DNA from: Scolanthus callimorphus
Taxonomy: Eukaryota > Cnidaria > Anthozoa > Actiniaria > Edwardsiidae
DNA length: 64,000 bases
Assembly: GCA_033964015.1 (NCBI GenBank)
Contig: CM066912.1
Coordinates: 16,899,399 to 16,963,398 of the forward strand
Direction of reading: 5' to 3'
Shown: positions 32,101-42,657 of the stretch, in pieces
Layout: each line of letters opens with the position of its first letter
Numbering within the stretch: the first letter of the stretch is position 1
Notes under the pieces: generated by a model
The model's input: only the letters and a program-made list of their open reading frames with translations
The model's database searches: none
Told to the model about the DNA's origin: nothing
Position numbers and translations under genes: made by a program

Positions 32101-34300
32101 GCAAGTATTCTGGTGCGACAGTAAGGTCGTGCGGGGATATATAACCAACAACGCTTGGCGGTTCCACGTGTTTGTCGAAAGTCGCGTTCAACAGATCCGA
32201 GACATAACCTCACCGGAACAATGGCACTATGTGGCCTCGGAAGAAAAGCCAGCAGACTATGCCTCACGGGGATTAAGCGCGCAAGGATTGCTAAAGAAGA
32301 CAATGTGGTGGAACGGACCTAGCTTTCTGTGGAAGTCTCTGGAGTATCAAGACAAGGAAGATTACATCAAAATTCTTCACGCCAACGACCCTGAAGTCAA
32401 GTCTGCAGTCACGCTTAGTGTTAAAACAAAGGAGGAATTCGACCTAATCGGCCGCATTGGGCATCTGTCTGATTGGAACCGTGCTGTAAAGGCAGTAGCG
32501 GCCTGTCTCGCCCTACAACAGCGTCAAAAGAAAGGCACAACCAAGGACGAAACAACGATCGACGTTGAAAGAGTCGCCAAAGTGGAAGAAGAAATCATCA
32601 AGGCGGCGCAGCATGCAAGCTTCCCCGAGGAAGTCTCAATGCTGCGGAACAAAACACAGTTAAAGAACACGAGCCCAATCGTGCAACTCGACCCGTTGTT
32701 AGATGACCACGGAGTCCTGACGGTTGGTTGAAGACTGAGGAACGCCCTACTCGACTACGCGGTTAAGCATCCCGCGATAATACCCAGGAAAGGTCACGTC
32801 ACCGACCTATTGATACGTCACCACTATGCCAAGATCAGTCACCAGGGCCGGTCTAGAACCCTCGCCGAGATAATAACGTCAGGCTACTGGATCGTAGGAG
32901 GCACCGCGGCAGTGGGCAGTATCGTATCCGGCTGCGTCCAATGCATCAGGAGCAGAGGCGTGCCACAACAACAGAAGATGGCAGACTTGCCAGTAGATCG
33001 CACAACCGAAGCTCCTCCTTTCAGTTACAGTGCGGTCGATTACTTCGGACCTTTCTACGTCAAGGAAGGACGCAAGGAGGAAAAGCGATATGGCGTGTTG
33101 TTCACATGCTTATCGTAGAAACAGCCAAATACCTGACGACGGATTCGTTTCTTAACGCATACAGGAGATTCATTGGACGTCGTGGACCAGTCCGCCAACT
33201 CAGATCAGACAAATTTCTTAGGAGCCAAAAACGAGCTGCAAGGCAGCGATTGCAGAGCTCGACCAGGAAGCAATTCAACGCGAGCTCCTCAAATCAAGTT
33301 GTGATTGGGTAAATTTCAAAATGAACGTTCCCCACGCAAACCACATGGGCGGCTTGGGGAAAGGCAAATTCACACCGTGCGAAGCATCTTGACTTCATTA
33401 CTGCGGGGTCTAGGGAGCCAACTCGACGACGAGTCCTTGAGGACACTGATGGTTGAGACTGAATGCATCGTGAACAGCCGTCCCCTGACTACCGACGACA
33501 TCAACTCAGTGGACTCTTTTTTTGTTAATCTTTATTATTTATATATTATATTAATAAAAATTACAGACACACCTAACAAAAAAAACATATATACACTCCA
33601 ATTTCAACATCCATAACCGATATATAACAATTTCAAAACACATACTAACAGCAGAAAAAAGGTTATCAGGAATTAAACATTTTTTAAAAGAGGATCCCAT
33701 TTCTTTAGATGACTTAGAACTCTATCTTTTTTGGAGGCGGTGGAAAGCTCCAAAAAAAAGATAAAGTTCTAAGTCATCTAAAGAAATGGGATCCTCTTTT
33801 AAAAAATGTCTAATTCCTGATAACCTTTTTTCTGCTGTTAGTATGTGTTTTGAAATTGCTATATATCGGTATATGTATGTTGAAATTGGAAACTCAGTGG
33901 ACTCGTTAGGCGTCCTCACACCCAACCACCTCCTCACTCAGAAAGTAAGCGTCATGCTTCCACCGCCTGGTAACTTCCAGCAAGCGGACGTCTACAGCCG
34001 AAAACGCTGGCGCCGCGTCCAGTACATTGCCAACGAGTTCTGGAAGCGTTGGCGCAAAACCTACCTACAAAGTCTCCAAGTGCGTCAAAAGTGGTTCGGC
34101 CCACGGAGAGACTTGATGGAAGGTGATATCGTATTGATGATAAATGACGCCCCTCCTCGAAATCAATAGAAAGCAGCGCGCATTCAGCAGAGTATGCCCA
34201 GCAGTGACGGTCACGTGCGGAAGTTGCGACGATCGACAGCTGACGGAAGCACCTACGAACGACCGGTACAGAAGGTCGTCCTCCTCGTACCTACAGACAC
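32100..34300 (+). pseudogene. BEL/Pao RNase H end, integrase and C-terminal domain, interrupted
   Basis: After a frameshift near 32100 the RNase H motif FWCDSKVVRGYI continues, followed by PADYASRG and WWNGPSFL. One TGA (32729) precedes RLRNALLDYAVKHP and the H2C2 zinc region (HHYAKISHQGRSRTLAEI, then C-V-Q-C near 32935). Integrase core: FSYSAVDYFGPFYV (33019), then a frame-shifted LTTDSFLNAYRRFIGRRGP. The catalytic D and E surroundings after it are garbled. ECIVNSRPLTTDD (33464) is then cut by the insertion 33517-33890 and resumes SLGVLTPNHLL, YSRKRWRRVQYIANEFWKRW, GDIVLMINDAPP (to 34169), with the final barrel in another frame to about 34300. Confidence 0.85.
33517..33890 (-). mobile_element. 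374-bp retro-insertion forming a giant hairpin
   Basis: The insert is bracketed by the 14-bp duplication AACTCAGTGGACTC (33503-33516 and 33891-33904). Reversed, it ends in AATAAAGATTAAC followed by a run of A, a poly(A)-tailed reverse-strand retro-insert. Most of it is an inverted repeat: 33598-33735 against 33749-33890, nearly perfect, with a 13-base loop. Each arm, read away from its outer end, gives the same peptide (ISKHILTAEKRLSGI, HFLKEDPISLDDLELYLF), which I cannot identify. Confidence 0.85.
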
Positions 34301-34306
34301 CTAATA

Positions 34307-34864
34307 TGTGAGGGAGGCAGCGGGGATTCCCCATCGAGGAGCCATTAGTTTAAGTAGACATCGAAAATTGAAAGACTTATATCGCATTTATCGTTTTGTT
34401 CTTTTTAGTGATTTATAGGTAAATTGCATGCAATTTAAGGGAGCCATGTAAAATAAGTTAATAATAACCGGTCGATTGACACCCTCATATATCACGTTAC
34501 AAGGCCGCGTGGCCAAACGCAAGATCATACTGGAGGATAGAGGTATGTCCAAATGATTATGTATATATATTCCCCTGAATGAACGGGATCTCATACTATT
34601 ATTGACACCAATCACACTCGGATTGAAGCCAACTCTCTTGTGAATTAATATTTTATATGATTATGTTTCTGCTGATTTAATACGATCATGAATATTGTGT
34701 TGTCATCTTTATCCATGTAATCTATGCAAATCGCTACCATTATTAGTTTTAGTTATATGTATTCTTATGCATTTATTGCAGCTATCATATAACGCAACGG
34801 TATACGGAGTTACTGGATTCCCAGTACTCAAATCTGTCCTCGAACATTCCTAAGCGGCGTAACA
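34307..34864 (+). repeat. 3' LTR of the BEL/Pao element
   Basis: Starts TGTGAG and ends GTAACA, within the TGT...ACA rule, about 558 bp. A purine-rich tract (34310-34326) could be the polypurine tract instead, in which case the LTR starts near 34327. 34446-34860 is shared with the split copy at 1234-2826. Confidence 0.65.
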
Positions 34865-34954
34865 GGGGTCATGAATTGAACGGACACCCCGGCCGCTACA
34901 GTATAAATGTTTTCAGTCTATTAATGACACACATTCTATAAAATTGCCTCATTG

Positions 34955-35138
34955 AATCTCATTAAATAAGAAAAGAATACAATTAAAAAACTAAAATCTG
35001 GCAAAATAGGGCCGTGGGACACTTTTTCGGGCTGTTAAAACCATTTTCTAGATATCCTAAGGATTGCAAAAAAGTATATCTCGTTACTAGTTCCGGGGGG
35101 GAGGGGCACGTGAACCCCCTCTACCGACTAGACTATCA
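34955..35138 (-). repeat. dispersed repeat, copy B (empty site for the 611 MITE)
   Basis: Reverse complement of the 530-1002 copy without the MITE. The single target TA is at 35049-35050. Confidence 0.8.
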
Positions 35139-36857
35139 CGTTCAATTCAAGATGGCTGCCTTCGCAAATAAGCTTAAATCATAAATTCTCCCAAACTTTA
35201 AAATACCACATAGCTATGGCAACGGAAGTACAGTCATTGTCAAATTGAAAATCACTTAAAAATGCGACGGTATTTCACTTGGAATTCTCAAATAAACAGC
35301 AAACACAATGAACTTCGAGCCGCCGGGGCACGAAAAAACGTGAATGAAAATTTGCGATAGTTGTCGAATGCCACCTCTTTTATACTTTTGAAAGTGTAAA
35401 CCTTTTTAAAGTTAAAACTACGCTCGAATTTAAACGTGGCAAGGACTTACCTTGAGAATGTTTTTTTCTTTTCACTTCACGGCACTACGACAGTCTTCCG
35501 AGTTTTGACCTTCCCTCTCCAATTATCTGGCGCTGTCCTTCTATCTTTCCTAGACTCCGAGACATGTATTAGACACTTTTTTCGGTAGCTTTAGTCTCTG
35601 CCTTTTTATCATCTTCAGGTTTCGACATGTTGGCTAGGGTTTTCCCGATTTTCTGAGGGCTGGAGCTTCAAATGCCTTTCCGTTGTGTACTGAAGCAATT
35701 TTCATTCCATCCTCCTGCTGAAAACTTCCCCGTTCTCTTTCGATCAAGCGGTCGTATTTGCCTTATCCGACATGTCATTCCCTGCTGTATTTCTCCTCCA
35801 CTCTCCGTCCCTCGTTGTTAACTTCGTTTCTTTTCCCTTGTGAACTCCCGGGTTCATCGACATATCCCATCTCCACTTCATTGCGGTAGATCTGACTTTT
35901 AGTCTAAAACACCTTGATTTGACAGCTTGCTTTTAGAAACGTTTCAGTTTTTGATGAAGGACAATAATTTTTTTTCCTTCAGTTGTCGAAAATTCTAACA
36001 CGAAATGACAAAATCTCTAAATATCCCTTGAAATAAAAATAGTCAACCATCGCCAACTGCGTGAGTGCTCATTTTCCCGCTCAAAACTGTTGGGTTGCCT
36101 CAGTGCGACGACGGGCACACGAACAACCGGAAGTCCATCATAAAACAGGTTGATGCATATACACTTTTGTGTTGTTTCCATTCCTCTTGCATGTAGCTAT
36201 GGGGCTCCGCTAAAAAAATAAATTACTTCGTGAATTTATACCGAATTTATCTTATCGCCTGTGTCCTGGCCCTCTATTCCTTTAGCATGGCAATGCCGTT
36301 TCGGTTCATTCTTTCAACACGCAACTCAATCAATGCCCTCACTTTCGCGGACTCGATATGTCTCGCTACAAGAGTCATAGCTTTCGCATTGGCGCAGGAT
36401 GTCACGCACCGCAAAACTGTCATTTTGATGCGCAAATTCGCTCTTTAGGTCGTTGGAAATCTGACGCTTTTAAGCTGTATATTAGGAACGAATCACTTAT
36501 TGCCAACTAGCCGATGTGTTCTCTCGAGCCTTAGAAGGACAGTTTCATGGGCTGCTTCACGGGTTCGGGTGTAACACATGGGTTCCATGTTTGGGTGGGG
36601 CGGGTCACACGGTGTGGCCTGAGGCTGTTTTTCTCTCCCCACCTTTGCTAAAAGTCGATGTATATTTTGAGTTATGTAATTTGCGGGTCAGATTAAATGT
36701 CACGCAAGTGGCCGATTATCTCCAATCGGTTGTATTATTTTCTTCCCTCCTTTCAGCAAACCTAGCACGGCGCGAACAGAACTCAACCCAGCCATTGCGA
36801 GCGAGAAATTTAGACTAGGGAAATTTCAATTACCTCAGCGAGTTTATTCAACGGTCA
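35139..36857. other. non-coding stretch with a repeat tail
   Basis: No gene is supported. 36085-36210 resembles 47085-47220 (GATGCATATACACTTTTG, GTAGCTATGGGGCTCCGCT), the leader-side module of the CRE/E-box element. An open frame at 36516-36818 has no motif. Confidence 0.45.
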
Positions 36858-37540
36858 CATTCCCAGAAATATTGGACATTTCGAGCCCGCGTTTGCCCAG
36901 CGGAAATCCGCATGATAATGAAAAATGGCGACCGATGCAAAACGATATCGAAGAAGTTCACTATCATTATCGCTGTTTACCTGTGTGAATACCCATTATG
37001 CACTAAGAAACGAGTGATTCAAACAAAATGGCGAAAGAGCAAAGATGTTTTCGTGTGATTTAAACTTTTTCGTGATCTTCTTCTGGATTTCAATCCAACA
37101 TGGCGTCTGTTGGTCGTCGAATTTAATCACAATTTCAAGGGATTATGGAACATATTAGCACATATTCTATTGCGTATTTTTCAGCTGATTTACAAACGTT
37201 TATGTCCATTTTACTTTTTCCGAGTCCGAACTTTCGTGTAGACGACCTTCCAAGGTAGTGCCGGACAAAAATGTGTAGGTGATTTCAGTGATTTCGGGCT
37301 AAATTACAGAGGTCATGAGAGCCTTGGTGGAGCCAGATAGCGGGGTACGATGGAACAGGTTTCCAAAACGTATCAAGACTCAATTTATCGCTCGTAAGAC
37401 TTCATATAGTATGCAAGTTAATATCAGTCCGAACTTTTTACTAAGTCTATTTGCAGAGGAACTCCCATACATTCTCTTGTATTTTTAGCAGTTATTATGC
37501 AAATGAGCGGCCGCCATCTTGACCAATATTTCTGGGAATG
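36858..37540. mobile_element. possible 683-bp MITE with 18-bp perfect inverted ends
   Basis: CATTCCCAGAAATATTGG at 36858-36875 and its exact complement at 37523-37540. No target duplication is evident right at the ends. TTTCAATTAC occurs outside on both sides (about 36824 and 37562) and could be the target copies of a slightly larger unit. The right end is preceded by CGGCCGCCATCTTG. Confidence 0.5.
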
Positions 37541-38544
37541 AATTATTCGATACCAGTTTCCATTTCAATTACTAACTTTAAATTGTCTAAGATTTATAGT
37601 ATAGCAATTTTTATAGTGCACCTTGAAACTGATTAGTAATAATAAACAGATAGTGTCAAAGGGGAACTCACCGCCGTAGAAAGGCCTGATGTTTTTGTCA
37701 TAGTCAACCAATACAAGCTTCAGCAGCCTTGACATGTTCTGCCCCGCTAAGGTTTTTGATTCGTCCAGCACTTTCAGCTTTGTAACATTACTGTAGGGAA
37801 AATAATTAAAAGAAACAGATGTGTGATTAATGCCTTGTGAGTAAAATCACTTCTTCTAAACACAAACCTTAGTTATGGCTTCGTGTGCACGCAAAGCACA
37901 CGAAACGTTTTTTTGGAGATAGATGTTTACTAGGATTTGTGGAGCACTTAGGTATTATGTATATTATATGGATTATTAATCGTCTGACAAGAAAACGGTT
38001 TAATCGCACAATTAGTATGGGTGTGTTTTTGTCTTGTATTGTTATTTATAATGTATACTATTATAATCAGGTTGTCTGCGCAAACTTATTTGATTGGCTA
38101 AATCAGTCTGTCGGAGAGCAACACTGAAATAGCTTCCCTGACCACAGCTTTGTGCCCTCAGTCACGTACATAACGAGGATGTGCTTTTCAAAAAACAAAA
38201 CATGGATTCTCTATCTTTCGAAAGCTCTAGAATTTAAAAACGTTTACAAGACACATAAAGTGTAGAAACTAAATTGTTGTCTTGAGCTAAACAATTGCCC
38301 ACCCGTTTCGAAATAACTGAATACGAGACAGTTTATTGGAAAAGAAAACTACAGAAGCCTTCGCAAAAATTGTTGTGCTGCTCAAAAATGATAAAAAACA
38401 CAAAGCTAACTATACGTTAGTTTATACAACCACTATCGATGCATATCTTCGTAACTTTCAATTAAAAATTTTGAATAATATACTGTATTTGAAAAAGAAA
38501 TTATACCATTTGGTTTCGTCTCTCCGCTGTAGCTTTTGTCATTA
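37541..38544. other. non-coding stretch
   Basis: Nothing recognised. An 80-codon open frame (37885-38127) has hydrophobic segments but no known domain; it is probably chance. Confidence 0.4.
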
Positions 38545-38730
38545 AGCAATAAAAGTACTTTCCGCATGCTCTCTGCTTTCTTACAAACACGAGGGGGATG
38601 TTGGGAGAACTGATAAAAACTTGAAAGACACGAGCCGAAGGCGAGTGTCTTTCAAGTTTTATCAGTTCGACCAACATTCCCCGAGTGTTTGTAAGAAACC
38701 AGAGAGCACGCAGAAAGTATTTTTATTGCT
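38545..38730. repeat. foldback, 87-bp arms
   Basis: 38545-38632 pairs with 38644-38730 around a 12-base loop. Arm content includes GCAATAAAA, CTTACAAACAC and AACTTGAAAGACAC. Would form a near-complete hairpin. Confidence 0.85.
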
Positions 38731-38732
38731 TT

Positions 38733-38860
38733 TAGAAAATAACATACACACGTGCGACAGCGTTGCGTGACAATCGTGTTTCTCAGGTCTCCTCCAAACA
38801 CGCTTTTTAACCAATCAGAATGCGCACATTCACAATACAACATAGGTGTTATTTTCTAAT
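38733..38860. repeat. short element with 13-bp inverted ends and a CCAAT motif
   Basis: TTAGAAAATAACA and TGTTATTTTCTAA lie about 100 bp apart. Inside is AACCAATCAGAATGCGC, the inverse of a TCTGATTGGCT motif seen at several other places in the window. Confidence 0.5.
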
Positions 38861-39560
38861 CCCCAATATGAGACTATTGACCATATTTTTTACGAATGTA
38901 CCGAATCGAACCTTTTTGACATTAGGATAGGGTGTGTGGAAGAGGCTAGATTAGTGTTACCGCCATTGACTCTTCCAAATATAATATTAGGTACTAACTG
39001 CTCTGAGTATTCTCCTATATGTAATTTAATATTATTAATTTACAAGTATATTATATATAAGAAGAGGGAAAGTGGGTCACGTGACCCATTCTGACTAAAA
39101 TCTTGAAAATCCAAGTCGCTCTATTTGCGCCAGATTAGAGATTTTGTGCTGAAACTTGAGTTTCAGTCTAATATCAATTGGTTCTTTGTATTTCTGGAAT
39201 TGCTTTTCACAAAACATCTCGTTAAGAGGTAGTTGGGGTCACGTGACCCTGCTAGTGCAAGTGGCCTATTCCCCTCAAACTGCCACAATTTTTATCGCCT
39301 GTTATGAAAATATTGAACGTAATATTGCCAGGAAAAACAAGAAGGAATCATTCTACTTGAAAAAGTGGGGAAATTTGACAAAAGTCGTCAGGAATTAAAG
39401 CACTACAATAATTTTTATTAATAGTGTGTCTTTTTATCGGTTTTTGTCTCTTTTTGCTTGTTAATTTTATTTTTTCTCGTGTTTCCTTCTTTGTTGTGGC
39501 ATTACGGGTTTTTGTAAGTGTCCATTTTGTAAGAACATAAAAGAAATAAAGATGTTGAAA
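38846..39560 (+). pseudogene. LINE ORF2 C-terminal fragment with 3' end
   Basis: The frame reads YETIDHIFYECTESNLF (38864), the zinc-binding C-terminal region found after RT in L1/Tx1-like and related LINEs (pattern C..C...ETxxHxFxxC, first cysteines lost). It then gives LILLIYKYIIYKKRES. After an insertion with two GGGTCACGTGACCC palindromes (39074-39087, 39236-39249), the tail resumes YENIERNIARKNKKESFYL and KKWGNL (39310-39385). A 3' UTR ends in AAATAAAGATGTTGAAAT near 39560. Endonuclease and RT proper are missing. Confidence 0.65.
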
Positions 39561-40990
39561 TACCCCAAAAAAACAAAGCTCAAAAGAAATCCCTGCATAA
39601 AGTAATTGTTTAATGTGCTTTTAATATGTCTGTAATAAAGAAATTCTAAATGGACAATCGAGCTAGCGCCCGTTCGCCGGTCATTTCAATCAATCAGCGT
39701 ACATCACTGTTTACAATTTCTACGTTGGAGGTGTTCCGAGACCGGCTGGGCTGCGTCCAATGTAGATGAGGAGGGATCACTTGCAGGTTGTTGTACATCA
39801 CTATCAGTAGCTGTATACCGAGGTCGTTCAGCCCGCTTGACGGTTAGAGGGACATTATGAACCTTACGTTTTTGATTGAGTAGACTCTAACGGTCACCCT
39901 GACGGGAAGAAACGCTTCATCCCGCAACGCTACCTACGACGTGTTCGGGAGGTTTGCAAATAAATTGCTACACCAACAGAAACAGGAGTGCCGCCATATT
40001 GGATATAGTGTAGGAACTGTAGTGGACCCATGTACGTATTCTGATTGGTTGATAATTTTTTGGAAGGCGCAGTACCGTAATCAGTTGGTAGAGATGACAA
40101 TCCAGTCACGCTTGAAGCGTTTAGGAATATTTATTATAAAATAATTAAGATAGTACGCGCGTTCTGATTGGCTTAGAGCCGTGTTTGCATTTCCCTGTGC
40201 AAACATGGTTGTAACGTCACACACTTGAGTGATTGGCGAGACGGTAATTTCAGATAACTTTTAGAAAAAGAACATGTTTATTGAGAAGTCAATATTACCT
40301 GGATAGACATTTGACAAAGCATATGAATTTATATAAAGCATGAGACTCGTAAAATAACATTGTTTCCGCTTCTTTACCTGAGCTGAGTTCGGCACACAGT
40401 TCGTTAGTCACAAGTCAGTTCGATCGGCAGTCTCGTTTTGCAAAACTTGAAAAAATGCTGCCAAAAACTAATTCTGGACCCTAGAGTAATGTTTGACAAG
40501 CCCGCAAGATGTGGATTCCTTTCTTCTTTGCCAAGTTTGCCGTAAATAAAACGTTCAAATTCGCTCTTCGCTTGCTAAGGCATCAAAATATGCCATAGTT
40601 TCGCTGCCAGATGCCAGTTCTTGCTCGGGAGAGATTTTGTTTCAGCTTCATAGACGAAGAAACTCGACCAACACACATATCTAAAGCAACGGCTTCTGTA
40701 TCAAAGTCTTCTGTTCACCTTCTGTCATAATTATTTTGTATTTTGAATGATAGATAGCCTCCATTTTGAGCCACGAATGTCATTTTAAAACCACTTCGCT
40801 TGCCGCCATCTCAGAAAACTTGCAGTCCGATCAGAGGATTTGACAAATCATGCGATAAAAGGAGCGCTCTGATTGGCTGATGCAGCCTTTTCATCTGTAT
40901 GGAGAATTGTATGTCTGTATCTGTATGGAGTCTCATCCCCTTCAAAAACTTACTATCTGTATTTTATTTTTGTAGACAATTATTTTATTA
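39561..40990. other. non-coding stretch with recurrent CTGATTGG motifs
   Basis: No supported gene. CTGATTGGYT occurs at 40041, 40164 and 40869, twice with a GCGC-type sequence just upstream. A reverse-strand open stretch at about 39870-39715 (LLNQKRKVHNVPLTVKRAER) looks coding-like but is unidentified. A local hairpin involves GTTTGCA and TGCAAAC at about 40183-40206. Confidence 0.4.
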
Positions 40991-41133
40991 AACAAATAAA
41001 ACACAGTTCCCGTGATTGCATAGGCTTATGCAAACCTCGATGTGGTTTGGAGAATTCTCGAGCAGGTGCAAACACGCCTGTGGCTCGTGTTTCCATAAGC
41101 CTATGCAGTCACGGAAACTGTGTTTTATTTGTT
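40991..41133. repeat. foldback, 40-bp arms
   Basis: AACAAATAAAACACAGTT ... CATAGGCTTATG (40991-41030) pairs with 41094-41133. Flanked by TTA on the left and AAG on the right; no clear target duplication. Confidence 0.75.
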
Positions 41134-41284
41134 AAGTAAAGTGTTATTGAAGCGTAATAGGAAATGTGAGTAGGGTGGAGTTCCAATCCATTTGATATAC
41201 GAAAGTGGCCTTGAGGTTAAGGCGTCAATCCTGGACACTAGTATTAGTGCGCCGTCATTTGATGTCACGTGGGAAAGGAACTAA

Positions 41285-42657
41285 TGGATGGTGTTTGAGG
41301 TACAAATGAATCCTCAAGAGCAAGGCCAGAAAGTATGCGCATCCTTTAGTTGCAAATAAGAAGACCCTGACTGCCGATGAGATGAAGAGTTCATGGCTTT
41401 TTGTTGTGTTGCTCAGACGAGCATGATGCACTCCAGAGTGTGATGCCAATCTCTTCAAACAGTAGTATACTTCCTTACAGCAATCTAGTGGTGTGTAGGC
41501 AGGAGACTTAGGAATGCTTCTGTGTCTTTTTGAATACAAACACCAGTTGGTTTAACATCAGGGCATGCTGATTGTCCAGGTCATCCAACTACATAATCGA
41601 CACGTGGAAAATGAGCATACGTTGGCTCTACTGAAGCAAGAATACTGGATTCTTCGTGAGCAACTAGAATGATGGTTGTCAAGGAAAGTCTTCATTACAA
41701 AAGAAGGAGAGCAATCTCACAAGTTCCACTGATGGCGTGCGTGCCTAGTAGTTGATTAGCGATGTGTGATTCCCAGTAGAGCCGGTGTTGACTAAAAAAT
41801 GTAAATATAAATGTATAGAGACCAACTCTCCATGCAGACTTGCAGCCCGTACGTTGAATGACGCTGGATCTTACGACGCCAATGGCTGCCAAGTGGTCGT
41901 AAGCACAGACACTGAAGATCGACGCTCCCACGTCCTAGTGGCTCTTTAACGTCCCTCTGGTTCAGGTTAATGGAGAGCATGTGAGAGACGGGACCTAGGG
42001 TTTTACGTCCTTATCTGAGCAAATGCAGCAACTCATCCTCGATTATTTAAAAAAAGACCCTGAGTGCTGGTCTGGCCGAGGTTCGAACCCACGACCTCCC
42101 GTACAGGCGCTCTTCCAGGCGGCGGACTACTTTGGATCAATGAGCGTCATAAGAGGGCGACTGACAGGGAGGCGCTGGGGATGCCTCTATATATGCCCGC
42201 TTCGACGGCGGTCCACGTCGTATAGGCCGGAGATCTTAGTACTCCTTAGTACTCCTTCCTTCATCCTCATTTTGAGAAGTTTCAATCTAGTATAGGAAAT
42301 AAACGACTCGTGCAATCAGATAATGGCTCAAACTTCGTTGATAGGGAACTGCGAGAGCTGTTCCAAGAAATTGATCAAGAGAGAGTAGCAGATGAGCTAT
42401 CACGAGAATTTTAATCCACCAGCTGCCCTCACAGGGTTGGAGTGTTCGAGTCGATGATTAAACAAGTCAAGAGGGCGCTAAAAGTAGTGATTGGTAAACA
42501 TGCAGTTCATGAAGTCGATCTCCATACCACGCTGGTTGAGACAGAAGGAGTTTTCAATAGTCGTCCTCTCGCGCCAATTAATGATGACCCAGATGATAAC
42601 GAGGCGCTGAAACCGTACCATTTTTTGATAGGTAGGGTTCGAACTTACCCTGGATGA
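41285..42657 (+). pseudogene. BEL/Pao integrase fragment, split by a SINE
   Basis: Begins in the RNase H/integrase linker (LRYK, then ANKKTLTADEMKSSW near 41350). Next is the zinc region (LHNRHVENEHTLALLKQEYW, 41585-41650) and KRRRAISQVPLMA. At 41790 the frame is cut by a 330-bp SINE and resumes at 42125 with DYFGSMSV and RWGCLYICPL. Then come LVQSDNGSNFVDRELRELF (42310, core with catalytic-region aspartate), FESMIKQVKRALK and NSRPLAPINDDPDD (42560), stopping at 42657. Several frame changes. A third BEL/Pao lineage in the window, distinct from the ones at 4752 and 27970. Confidence 0.85.
41795..42124 (-). mobile_element. tRNA-derived SINE inserted in BEL/Pao integrase
   Basis: Flanked by GACTA (41790-41794 and 42125-42129); the target reads straight through the integrase codons for GVDYFG. 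On the reverse strand the head has a Pol III B box (GGTTCGAACCT, 42089-42079) preceded by GTACGGGAGGTCGTG, a truncated tRNA-like head whose A box is lost. The body contains CGTCCTTATC and, further in, AGGGACGTTAAAGAGCC, a motif I associate with other marine invertebrate SINEs. A T-rich tail is at the left end. Confidence 0.75.

Larger units (their letters stand above)
27970..34864 (+). mobile_element. BEL/Pao LTR retrotransposon, 5'-truncated, inactive
   Basis: About 6.9 kb with Gag, protease, RT, RNase H, integrase and C-terminal domain in the BEL/Pao order, followed by a 3' LTR. The 5' LTR and primer binding site are missing; the left edge abuts a LINE fragment. Visible damage includes nonsense codons at 29065-29067 (TAA), 31209-31211 (TAA) and 32729-32731 (TGA), frameshifts near 28210, 28630, 30315, 32100 and 33110-33300, and a 374-bp insertion at 33517-33890. 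Its GC content is clearly higher than the flanks, consistent with a later arrival than its decayed neighbours. Confidence 0.9.

Noticed and set aside
1234..34864. The repeats at 1234-2826 and 34307-34864 as the two LTRs of one 33-kb retrotransposon
   Set aside because: The sequence between contains unrelated elements, and the BEL/Pao gag begins at 27970 next to a LINE fragment; the left copy also lacks the LTR start.
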